Positions 48,912-60,500 of a stretch of DNA of 64,000 nucleotides are shown one piece after another; within the stretch, counting starts at the first letter, position 1, and the number at the start of each line of letters is the position of its first letter. A program made the position numbers and the translations under genes. Source of the stretch: Limanda limanda. Its lineage: Eukaryota > Chordata > Actinopteri > Pleuronectiformes > Pleuronectidae. Below the pieces are notes generated by a model that saw only the letters and a list, made by a program, of their open reading frames with translations, searched no databases and was not told the origin of the DNA. Location of the stretch: assembly GCF_963576545.1 (NCBI RefSeq), contig NC_083639.1, positions 13,488,618 to 13,552,617 on the forward strand. Reading direction: 5' to 3'.

Positions 48912-50789
48912 ATTTGTGCAGTAAAGTCTGGTACATAATCCTCAACCTTAAATATCCTCCTGGTTGTGCTCCCCACATCCCAGATAATCCTCATTATAGT
49001 GTTAAATGGTAAAAATCCTGTTTAAAGCAAATCCCCAATATGATCTTCAATCTCCTGTGGAAAACAATGTGCTTTGCCAATGACCCCACTCTGCCACAAT
49101 CCAGGATATAGCCTCAGTCTATCTGTGTGAGGGCTGAGTGGATCATATGCTGGGAATAATGGAACGTGCACGCTCTGAAGGAGAGGACTAATGCATTAAA
49201 GGCACATCTCAAACTGGAAACATCTTTACCAAAACTGGAAAGAACAAAGCATGTTTTTGGGGTTTTTTTCCCATAGGCTTTAACTGGACGATTAACTGGG
49301 TAATAATCGTATGTGAAGCAGTTTACAGATATCAGATCAACTTACAGTGTAATAATGGGAGGCTATACTGTGATCTGAAGAGTCATCGTTTCTCCTGAGA
49401 CAGTTTTGTCAAATTAAATGAAAGACGTTTCTGGCTCTGTGGAGTATGTGTCTGGCAGAAGTAGCCACTCAGATGCAATATTGATTATTATCATATGGTA
49501 AATTCTCATGGTCGACCCACTGAGTGATTCCACATGTTTTGGATAGTTGCTCTTTGTCTTGATGTGTTTTGCTGAGAGCCACCGCGCTGAGAGGCTCTAA
49601 CCTCAGCTGGTCGAGTGTAGGGAGCAGGTGTTACATTCACAACAGCAGACGAGCCAGAGGAAAAAATGGCTCTCGAGTGTGAGAAACTTCTGTGTTTTTT
49701 TTTTCCCTAACCAGTGAATTATGAGAGTAAACGTCTAGACTCATACACACACACCTCAATGTGATGCTCATTACACACAAGCAAACAAAATTCTTGTGGT
49801 GAGGATGAAAAATGAAAAGGCATTATTATCCGTAGATCATTTCTAATACTGGGTACAAATGTATGACAAATAAATGAGCCAGGACTTCATATGTCTTTTC
49901 AGGCCCACCTCTACCAATCCATATTTGAATAATCGCTGTCCATAGCAGCGAATTTCATAGCAGTTTGCCACACCACACGTCGAGCCATGCACATGAACGT
50001 CACCAAACTCACTTCCTTGTTTCTTATTTGGAAGAGCCAGACATGTGTGACACTAATGTCTCTCATTTACAAACACATCCTATTAACATTTTGTAGAAAG
50101 CTCAGGTGTAAACCATTTTATGCCATGTTTAATGTTGTGGTAATTTTTCTATGGTTTTAATTTGCTGTATATATTGTGCATGATTTTGCATTAGTATTGT
50201 GCTTCAGCAGTTGAGTTTTTTTATGTTTAATGGTGCTGGAATTTTTTTTTTATCTATTTTTCTTGTATATTTTACTTCCTCCTGGAGCATTGCCAGGAAT
50301 CGTTTTTGATAGTCTGCACCTCTACAAGATTTTACCTGTAATAAATAAATGTACCTTTAAATTGACCAATAAGAATGCAAGAGCAGTGGCAGTTGATCAA
50401 TTGGTGGATGGAAGGAGGGACTCTTGATCTCATTGGTTGCTTAACCCTTGTTCCACCAATAAGCGTCTGCCAGATCTCTGGTTAAACACTTGCTCACCAT
50501 TTTATTTACACCCCCCAACCTACATTTCATTAGCATTCAATGTTAGCATCAATCTAAAAGTAGCCCGTCTTACCTTTTCCTTTATTCTTGTTTTATCTTT
50601 TAAAACTTAGTCAGTTAGAGTTTATAGAGGTAACTTATATTAATATATATTTCATGCTTAACCAACAGAAGAAAATACATGTGTAAGATCAAATTCATCT
50701 AACAAAATGAAAACATACAACCTCTGCAAATTCTAGGCAACTCATTTTAAAGTAGTCTTTCACCCTGAGAATAGTAATTGTAATAATAA
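48912..50789. other. Non-coding interval, nothing assigned
   Basis: AT-rich sequence without recognisable exons. Confidence 0.5.
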
Positions 50790-51050
50790 TAAACTTTATC
50801 TTTATTGAATAATTCATGCATTAAGTGCAACACAAAGTGCCTTACATAAAAGCAATATATAACATTTAGGAAAAAAACAGAAAAAATATTCAAATTTAGC
50901 AGTATGAGATAAAACCATAAGGTAAAAAAACATCAGCAGATAGCTATTTTAAAAAGTTGTGTCTCAAGATTTCTTTTTGAAACTTTTAATAAATGTAGAC
51001 CTTCGGAAATACTGTTCCAGCTTTGGGACATGTTTAAGTAATCATTAGGA
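50790..51050. repeat. Interspersed repeat related to 38741-38960
   Basis: 'aataataataaactttatct', 'cacaaagtgccttacataaa', then 'ttgtgtctcaagatttctttt' and 'actgttccagctttgggac'. This is the order usual in a common fish repeat. Confidence 0.55.
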
Positions 51051-51274
51051 CGCCCTTGAACACAGCACTGAGACAGATTTTAATTGTTAACTCTTATTTC
51101 TACTTGCTTGTGTAAGCAAAGCTGTGGACACAGTGGTGTTTTGGGAAGTGTGGTATATGAAAACAATGCCTGCTGCCGGGCCATGGGAAACACAGAGACC
51201 CAAACATGCAGCTGAGTCAGAGATAGACTGCTGCACACACATTGTGTTGTTTCAGGTGAAGCGGGGGACAACAG

Positions 51275-51319
<45 letters not shown>

Positions 51320-51331
51320 GGCGTGCGTGCG
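51275..51331. repeat. Compound (TG)n-(GCGT)n microsatellite
   Basis: About 26 bp of TG followed by about 31 bp of GCGT/GCGG units. The second half is a strictly alternating purine-pyrimidine sequence that could adopt Z-DNA. Confidence 0.95.
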
Positions 51332-53497
51332 TAAACTTTATTTAACAAGGCCACAGTGAACAGCACCCACAACAGTTTCATGGTGTGATTCACAGACTTG
51401 ACATGTGACTACAAAGGAGTGTTAATTCATTGTGGAAAGCCAGAGTCAATAAGATAATAATTATGTGAGCTTTATTAAAAATACCACTGTCGTCACACAC
51501 TTCTTTGTAATCTGTTCTGTCAGCTATCCCCACTCCTCTTCCCCCCTCATCTCACTCCCAGTATCTGTCTCATCAAATGTCTCAGCAGCGTCTCCTGGGA
51601 CCATTTGATTCTGACTGCCTCTCCCTGCTTTGATGTGTTGCACTCATCCCTCTGTGCTCTTCTCTCTCTGCTATTTCCTTTCCCTCTGTGTTTCCCCCCC
51701 TTAATGTGTCTTGCCTTCGTTCATTCATTCCTCCTGCTTCTCTCCTCACCCTGTGTACTCCTCATCTCCTCTGAACCTGTAGTTTTTTGCTATCTTGTCC
51801 CTGCTCTTCTCCTCCCTGTTGCACTGAGGGTCGAATTTTCCTACAGTGAGTACAGGAGCAGCTGTTGGGAGGTAACTGTGTCTGAGTGGAGATAATCTGA
51901 GGGATTTATCACTTTGTAACTGGAACTTGAACTGGACAAAGTTGATAATCCTTTATCCATTCCAAAGATTAAAAAAAGAAAATACACTGTATGTTTGTAT
52001 ACAAATAATGTTTTGGTCTCTTTCTTGTCAACCTTTCTCAGATTACTGAGATCATTTCTATTTTGTTCAACTTCCACATCATTTTAACCTCAACTTTGAA
52101 GAATTTATGGTAGCAAACACAGGGTTACGGCAGTTGTGTTCCGTTTCTCCAAGTCTCAGCTGCGTCTGCCTCCCTTGCCTTCTTTGAGATGTGGTTGCGG
52201 GTGCAGCAGATGTTTTGGTTAAACCATAAAAGCCGCAGAGTGATGGGTTGACAGTCTTAGGGACCGGCCCAGTGCTCCACAGGAACATAATTTACTGTTC
52301 CTGTGATAGAGATCAGGGAACAAAAGCCGCAGAGCTAAGGGACCGTATGAAAATCACTGGGAGGGTTGGAGGCCGTCAGAAATAGTTCCTTTGAAACATA
52401 GGATAGCATAAATATAGTTAAACAAACAGTTGCATCAAAGAAACAGCTTTTAATCTGCACTGTGGGTCATAAACGTGCACCTTGCCATAAATCCACACTT
52501 TACTTATGTCAACATCAGACTACCATTAAGATACAAACATTTAGATCGGGGTACATGATAAAACAAGTTGCATCCCATAAAAACTGATTCATCATTTTGT
52601 TATGTTTGTTTTTTATTTTTCTGGAGGGTTCAAAGTGAACCCCATGGGGAGAGAATAATTTTCAGACCATCCGTAAATTGAGGCAGAGAAAAAAACACCA
52701 TAATTTAAACTTGCATTTTATCAAAGCAAACGGTGACAATATACAACAAGATATGTGGACATGGACACTTCATCCCATCAGTTTGTCTGTGTCCTCTCTT
52801 TGTACGCACTCCCTTCACTGTGAGAACCTGCAGTGTATGTTTTAGACCACTAGGTGTCACCTTTCATTAACTGTCTCACTTGTGACTGTAACTTGAGAAG
52901 CACAGATACTCTGATTTTCCACAAGACCACAAACGAGAGAGCTCTACACCCCCCCCCCTGCTCTGTTCAGCATCCACATTATCTCCTGACTTCAAAGTAT
53001 CTGAAATGAAAAAGAGCTGACAAGAGTGGATGAGCGACCTCTCCTAAAAAGGACACGATGAATCGAAACAAGAGGAAACCAAACAAGGACTTATGTCAAG
53101 TGTGTTTTTCCTGCTGCCAGGTGAAGGCAGTCATTTCCGCCATCGGGATAAATTGACCCAGATGTGACGTGGACGAGCAGCTAACAGCCTCGTGACCTGC
53201 TCCTCACCTGTCTCCTTCTAAGGTATCCTCATCACAAGACCAGAAAACATCTGGCTGACCTCGAGGTCTTCACATCTGTCCTCACACAAAGATTTTCCTG
53301 TTTTGACAGGAGTGGCGGACTAAAGTGGAACTCAGGGTGTCACGTGGTGGAACATATGGTGAAGAAAGTGATTTCTTCACCATCAGAGCTTCACAGTATT
53401 TCAACCAAACCAGGGAAAAGTGAGATCAAACGGATTAAGCTCTAAAGATTTAAGAACATCACACACACAGAAGTTGTCTAACATACGTTGTAGTTTA
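51332..53497. other. Non-coding interval, nothing assigned
   Basis: A CT-rich stretch (51520-51830) encodes only low-complexity Ser/Leu/Cys peptides. No exon recognised. Confidence 0.5.
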
Positions 53498-53526
53498 TGT
53501 GTGTGTGTGTGTGTGTGTTTTTGTGT

Positions 53527-53560
<34 letters not shown>
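53498..53560. repeat. (TG)n microsatellite, left arm of an inverted pair
   Basis: Imperfect TG array, about 63 bp. It is complementary to the CA array at 53659-53720. Confidence 0.95.
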
Positions 53561-53563
<3 letters not shown>

Positions 53564-53658
53564 CACTCAAGTAGGCAGCTGTGTAAGCAATCGACCTGAC
53601 AGAAAGACATTAGTGGCAAAGAGCCCAGTCTTAAAACATGTGTTTACATACTTGCATG

Positions 53659-53720
53659 CACACACACATAGACACACACACACACACATAGACACACACA
53701 CACACACACACTCACACACA
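53659..53720. repeat. (CA)n microsatellite, right arm of an inverted pair
   Basis: Imperfect CA array interrupted twice by TAGACA, about 98 bp from the TG array. Confidence 0.95.
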
Positions 53721-53859
53721 AAAAGATGCATTCGAAGCATAGATTTGATTCTAATCTGCTAATATGATGGAAAACTAATTTCTCAAAATGTCAGGAAGTG
53801 AATAGCAACCTGATGAGAGGTGTTAAAGAAAAGTTGATATAAAATAATAAGTAAATAAT

Positions 53860-54135
53860 ATTGGCACTCAGCAGAGCACACACCGTCGCCAAGTCGCCTT
53901 GACTACAACTCAAAGACATCAGTTCCATTTATCAAGATCCATTAATGATTCCTTGGGAATTTGACGCCCTAACTCGCAATGTTGAAGACAAAGTGGATCC
54001 ACCCCTCAGTACGGAGCAGGCGCAGAAGGTTAATTCTTGGCCCATGTCATTCCACCAAGTTTCAATAAATCAGTTCAGTAGTTTTTGCAAAAGCTAAACA
54101 GCAATGAACACATAACCTCCTTAGTCGAGGTAAAA
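53860..54135 (-). repeat. Teleost interspersed repeat, copy C (inverted, most complete)
   Basis: On the minus strand it begins 'cctcgactaaggaggttatg' and contains 'aaaaactactgaactgattt', 'tgaaacttggtgga', 'ggtggatccactttgt' and 'caacattgcgagttaggg'. It ends with 'ggtgtgtgctctgctgagtg'. It is the fullest copy of the family also at 4601-6990 and 19199-19520. Confidence 0.75.
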
Positions 54136-55940
54136 CTGGGAATAAATGTTTAGGTTTACTTATCATTTGTCATCACACTGTCAATCTTTCTGGCTTGTTT
54201 ATATCTGCAAATCTGAAATCTGACACACAAAACTAGTTTTGAACAACTACACATGTGCGTTTCTTATCTTTTTGTTGTTTCTTTGATGGGTTTACTGACA
54301 CACCTGTCCGCCTGTGACTTTGTTTGTGCAGGATTTGCGAGGCTTTCCACTCAAGATGGGGTTAAATGCGTTTATGTGGGAAATGTGACACGTGCATCTG
54401 CTGGAAATGAAGAAAAAAACTAAACTAATAATAGAAAAATCAAGATTAATATAGTTCCTGCATTAGAAGTAAGGCAAACCCATAGGGTTATATAAATCCA
54501 AGGTACAGGCTAAGTTTTGGCTTTGGTAACTCAGGATTCTTTTTTGTCAATATAGTAGAACAGAAAAGGAAACAATTCACAAGTAAAGTATGTGTCTCTC
54601 ACTGATTAGGTTCACAAATGTAAATAATTAGGCGACAAAACAGCTCAATCGCAATAGCGACACCGTTCTTATGAGTCATATTGCTCAGGTTGTAAAAGAC
54701 TAATGACAGCTCAGCTCATCACAGAATACCCAAGTAAAGACTCAGGCACCAGGCAGAGGCAGCTGACCCCTACACTGGCCACGGGAAGCTATTAAAAGGT
54801 CACAACCTTTACTCTCCAGGGCTCGACATATCCAACAGCTGGAGAGAGGAAACAACAGGTACACATACTCACACACTCATCAATGTCAGCGGCCAAACGT
54901 CAGTGAGACAGCTTGGTTTGTGTGTAGGTTGACAGGCCTACAGGTAGGAAATATGACCTCCGAGGTCAAATGAATGGATTTTAAAATACCCTGCCCTACT
55001 TTGTCTGACTGGCTTTGTCTAACAGTCCAACAGAAACAGCTCAATGTCATATCTTACTTCTAAGCCTCTAAGATACTAGTGAGTATCACATTTCTAGCAC
55101 ATTATTTCTCACACAATATTTAAATGTTTTTTTCCAAGATTATGCAAAATGTTTTAATGGACATTCTAGGATTTAGACACAAGAAAAACTTGCTGTAATT
55201 CTTTCATGGGACGCTGAGAATCACTAAAGCCTGCACACAGACGGCTTCAAAGCAAAGCCTTGGAAAGAGCTTGTCTCAAACAGAACATGCTCTAACTGGA
55301 GCCACTCTGTGAAATGAAAGATTTAAAATGTAAAAGGTTAAAACTTGACAAAGATAAAATAAGTGTTTAAGTGTTTGAGGACATCTCTTTTGTCAAAAGT
55401 TTTGTCTGAAAACTATAAGTAAAATAATATATTTCAGGCTTCACAAACTCATAATATTTTGACTGATTTCAATCCTAGAAAGAAAAACCCTTCTATGGCA
55501 CTTGGCTGAATTCCCTGGAGATGTGAAGTCATCAGCGGTACTTTAAATGCTGTATATAATAAATATTGTATCTTATATGAACTTTAAAGAACATGTTGCC
55601 TTTCAGGACACTTTTACAAAATATTAGCAATGTGGTAGCAACAAAATGTCTATATATCCTACAGCTACAAGATGTTACTGACACGCTTAAAGGCTTCATC
55701 TGCTTGGAAACTGTTTATATGTTTCCTGTTAGCAAAACTTTATCGTGCCCATAACACGTCACAACCAAGATGTGAGCTGAGTCGTGCAGACTGGCCTTCA
55801 GGGACTCACACATTATGGTTTTACACACCTGGAGGCCAAAATAAAGTTGTCCTAGTTCATTCAACCTTGGTTAGAAACCCCCAAATTACCTCCTCAGTTG
55901 GTCTCTAAGAAGTAGAATTAAAAACATTGTTGGAACATAC
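54136..55940. other. Non-coding interval, nothing assigned
   Basis: No exon or RNA gene recognised. Confidence 0.5.
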
Positions 55941-56110
55941 CTTGTGCTGTCACTTGATACTGTTTTCCAACTGCGCATCCAACCACCAGAGGAGAATCAT
56001 CCCTGTGTTGTGTGAAATCTGCTGCAACAACGCGCCATGTCCTGTGCAACAGGTGTAGCCTCGGAGGAAGGGTGGAGGAAGAAAAGGAGGAGGGCTTGAC
56101 GGTTATTTGG
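55941..56110 (-). promoter_or_regulatory. Candidate minus-strand first exon and promoter
   Basis: On the minus strand a GC-richer stretch (CCTCCGCCCC box, pyrimidine-rich 56050-56100) is followed by ACATGGCGCG and a strong donor ACAAG|GTATGT at 55941/55940. An ATAAAAG TATA-like motif lies upstream at about 56180-56190. Its ATGs give only short frames that do not join in phase to the first visible RhoGEF exon. If used it would be a 5' UTR exon, possibly of the RhoGEF gene, which is the next minus-strand gene. There is no direct link in the sequence. Confidence 0.3.
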
Positions 56111-56761
56111 GGCGGAGGCAGAACAGAGGCCTGTGGTAATGCTACAGCAAGTTTTCATTATCCGTTTATTTGCAGGCTTTTATTCTGTGTGTGGAGCTGT
56201 AAATAGGACACACTGCACAGTTGTTGTCACTAGAGGGTAGTATCATGTCTCAATTCACAATAAAGAAGGTGGTGAGTATTTATGAAACAGACTGTGCAGG
56301 TCAGGACGGATCAACACTTGATTTTGCTCTGATAATAATTCCATTTTAGCGATAAACAGAGAAGATTATTGTAATTGACACTTTTCTTCAACACAATTCT
56401 CATTTAATTCATACTTAAATAACTTTTCACATGCGGTGAAGTGACACAAGAGTTTCCTCTGCTGTTTGTGATTTTAAGTTAGATTGGTTTAAATTAGATG
56501 AGATGGTGGACAGATGTCATGTAACTTATGTATAAATACCAGGAGTTATTGTGTTTACAATGTGGAAGCCTATTACAGTCAGTAGTTGAAAAATTGTAAA
56601 GGTAATGAGAAAAGTACATCGAAAAATGATTAAAAATCTATTTATATGACATAATCCCTCAATATCTAATTAACTACGTGAAAAATGTGACACACTGAGT
56701 CACATTATTACCTTGGTTGTGGACCTCTAAAACACCACCTATTTAGATTTAAATACTTATT

Positions 56762-56960
56762 AGGGCCCGAGCACTGACAGGCACTGACAGGTGAGGCCCT
56801 ATTGAAATTGTAAGGATTATTATTATTAATATTATTCAGGCAAATGAATTGGCTTTTTGAGGGCTTTAACATGCTCAAATTCTTACCAAAATTTGCGTAA
56901 AGTTAGAAAGTGGTGAAAATGTACGTATTCTGGAGGAATTGTTTAGTCCGGTCGCGATCT
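56762..56960. repeat. Teleost repeat starting 'agggcccgagcactgacagg'
   Basis: Begins with GGGCCCGAGCAC, has 'gaggccctattgaaattgt', a TTATTATT run and 'gagggctttaacatgctcaa'. This is a familiar arrangement in teleost interspersed repeats. Its class is not decidable here. Confidence 0.6.
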
Positions 56961-56987
56961 TTATATAGTCTATGCACACGATCGAAG

Positions 56988-57027
56988 TGAGTGAGTGAGT
57001 GACTGAGTGAGTGACTGAGTGAGTGAC
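56988..57027. repeat. Short GTGA tandem repeat
   Basis: About ten GTGA/GTGACTGA units next to the repeat at 56762-56960. Confidence 0.85.
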
Positions 57028-57315
57028 CGGCGGTGAAGTGTTTTGTTTTTTTTAAATGTGGGTCAGAAAAGTGCAATTTAAGTCTGGGAGTCTGGAAAGG
57101 TAAGAGAAAGAAAGGAAAAGGAGGGCAGACAACTCTTAACAGATTTATTTTCATAAAAGGTGAATGAGCCCTTTAAGTAACACTTGGTTAATCATCATCA
57201 AAGGACCATGAATCCTTGGATGCTGAGCCGTCAACAAACAACTCCACTCCTACAGTGTCATTGGTGATAGATCAAAGGAATCTTTGATATGCAAATTAAT
57301 TGGCTTTTTTTATTA

Positions 57316-57506
57316 TTAGTGTTTCTGCACATTGCATGTTTCTACGGCAGAAAACAGGAAGTTACGACCTTTTTCAGCGTAGTTTTGGACGAAGATAGTA
57401 GACGAGCGGTCGAAGAAAACACCGATGTTTTTATTTGAAATCGTGGAATAATTGTTCAGGAACGAGCTGCCGTGGGGTTTCCAACGTCCATGTTCTGGAG
57501 ACGAAA
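57316..57506 (+). promoter_or_regulatory. ap2s1: ap2s1 5' UTR and proximal promoter region
   Basis: CpG-containing sequence directly upstream of the ap2s1 initiator. It has two upstream ATGs: 57425 (eight codons, then TAA) and 57490 (six codons, then TGA overlapping the main start). No TATA box is evident, as usual for a housekeeping gene. The transcription start itself is not visible. Confidence 0.55.
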
Positions 57507-60500
57507 ATGGTGAATATGTCTGAGATGAACACGGATCCATTATCTCCTCATTCCATTAGCGTGTTAGTGTTGGATGGTTATTCAGGCAGTAGGACATGTT
57601 AGCGACAGCTAGTTAGTAAGTTAGCTAACTTGTCATCGCAGACTATGGCCACATATGTGAAGTCACTATGTTTTACCTCTCACACTAACCTCTAGTTAGC
57701 TGAAGTGTATCGCACATCATTTAGTTTTACTCAGTGCTTAATTTGTAAATCACAAGGTGCCGGAACGCAAAGTACATATGACAGCGCAGGGATGACGAGA
57801 CGGGCACAGGTCCCGGAACGCATACAGAAAACGGTGCTGAAAAAAACATGCAAATGCCCACTGACAATGCTGTGGGACTTACAAGCCTTAATTTCAAATA
57901 ATATCCATGGTATAAATTTTATGACAATAATTTACAATTATTTTAGGCTATACTGCACAGCACAGGCAAATGCCCACATCAACACAGATGGGACTTACAG
58001 TCAGCAATTCATTTCTCAACATAGATCTAACTTGTAAAACATAAAAAATAAAAAAGTATGCTCACCATATTTAGTTGTCCAAAACACCCCACATCACGAC
58101 CATGTCCGGATTCTCCTCCTCCTCCCTGTTTCGGGTTTTACTGCGTGTGTCTGTGGCAGTTCTGTGTCCTTTGGCCACCCACAACCTCACGTACGGGACT
58201 GGAATGAATTTAGCCAGGGTCCAACAAGTCCAACAAGATTTAAGAAGAGTAAAGATGATATGGTGGATGTGAGCAGAGAGGTACGTTTGGGAGTGCAAAT
58301 TAAGTTCATTTGCAAAAATCCGCGCTCACATTCAGCACTCGCAATAGGAATGCTGTTGACAGCAACAAGTAACTCCATCAGTTCATCGGGGATGTCTTTT
58401 CCATCCGAGTCTCTGTGTTTTCTGTAGGCCCGTATGACTGCGCGCGGGTTGGTAATGTTAAAGCGCTGGCACAGCGACTCAACCTCAGTCTCTCCATACA
58501 GCGCACCTGCGTCCTCGGGCCAGTACTGTGCATAAAGCACCTTCAGCTCCTTAATTAACTTGTTATATTCAGTTTTATCAGGCTGCCGGCCTCCTTGAGA
58601 TAACATACGTTCCTCCAAGTTCTTAGCCACAGTTAGGAAAAACTGCTTCGGGTCGAGTTTTTTGTCACTTGATTTTCCTCCATTCAATGTGACACCATGG
58701 AGAGAGTTTTCCTCAATTCCCCTCTGGCTCAGTTCAGTGTAGCCCCCTGTCCGATCCGGATCAGCCCAAAAAAGTCCCGGAACACGGGCAGGCCAAAACC
58801 AAGAGGTGCCGGATCCTGTTCCGGCACAAATTAACCCCTGGTTTTACTCTGTCTAATGTCTTGTTTAATTCTCATGTACAGATACACGGGTACGGTTCAG
58901 CGAACGCCAGCTGTCATGTTAGCATAAGCTAACAGGTATTTTTTCTTTCATTACATAGATCCGCTTCATCCTCATTCAGAATCGAGCAGGGAAGACGCGA
59001 CTGGCCAAATGGTATATGCAGTTTGACGATGATGATAAACAGAAGTTGATTGAGGAGGTTCACGCTGTGGTAACTGTCAGGGATGCCAAACACACTAACT
59101 TTGTGGAGGTATGGGATCCGTCATTATCTTCTGTATACATGTGTGGTTCTTTATTTTTGTGGGTGGTTCAGGGACATGCCCAGATTTCCTACTTTGTTAA
59201 GTAGAGCCAGACCTTTTTTTCAATGACCACAATGTAATGACTGAAACCTAGCTTTCGTTAAAAATCTCAGTCGTGGCTACTTCACGGTAAAATAATTAAG
59301 TGACTCATGTGTGTCCCACATTACAAGCTTTTTCCACAAGCTACAAATCATAAGCAGTTTTTACAAATTCTAAAGCGATTCGAGAAAAGAATTCTGAAAA
59401 TCTGTGGGTCGTATTAAACAATGACACTTCCCATCGGTTTTAGGATGCAATATGTTCAAAGTAATAATAGATATACTGAGTGTGTATTATTTAAAAGTTT
59501 GGAAGCTTAAGCCCAACTTAAGCTGCTGCTGTTGTCATAATATGAGAGACAAAAATGTTGAGAGCTTTTATCTCTGTTGTTCTCACAGTTCAGGAACTTC
59601 AAGATCATTTACCGGCGTTATGCTGGCCTGTACTTCTGTATTTGTGTGGACGTGACAGATGACAGCCTGGCATACCTCGAGGGAATCCACAATTTTGTAG
59701 AGGTAACAGACACACAAACGCATGATGTATAGATTTAGTAAGTGAACTATGATGATTTAGTCCTCATGGTTCGATTGTTTCCTGGAATGTCTGTCTGATG
59801 ATTTCTTTCAAGATGTTCTGTCCTCTTCTGTCTTGCTTCTCCTCATTAAACCTGACCACTTGTGAGATACATGGGGCTGCAATCAAATTCGAATGGTTTT
59901 TTGTTCAGGATTGAACTTTTTGTTCAGAAGTTAACTAGTGATACACCTCACATTAGAAAACAATTGCTCTCCACACTGACTTCAGGATATGGATTATCAG
60001 CTTGTTGCAAGTAAAACAAATGAGTCACAGTTAAACATTCAGTATGACTGTTCATGTCAGTTCAAATTACCAAACACAGAGGTAGCTTCATTAAAGGGAT
60101 AGTTCACCCAAAAATGAAAATTCCCTCATTATTTACTTACCACAATGCTGATGGAAGGGTGGGTGTGGGGTCATCCAAGTTTCCATAAGCCCCGGCATTC
60201 AAATTCGACTTGAAACGGCCTAATTTACACCATGTTTTTAGGCTAAATGGCTGCTGTGATCCACACGTGAATGCGGCTCCAGATGAGGCAGTGGTAGCCC
60301 CAGAGTCTCATAGAGCAAAATGTGTCCGCGTAGATAATTACGTTAACTGTGGCTGTAGGCTTAAGTTGAACAAAACTTTCAAAAATGGTATAACGCCCTT
60401 TTCCACGCGCTGATGTCAGCCTGTCTAGCTTCTGAACAGTCTGTCCATTCATTTCTTCAGGGTAATTAACCTCAAAATGTTGAATATTTCAGAAATTGTG

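Noticed and set aside
60210..60452. Small ORFs on both strands in ap2s1 intron 3
   Set aside because: They fall within the 'aaagggatagttcaccc' interspersed repeat and have no protein similarity.
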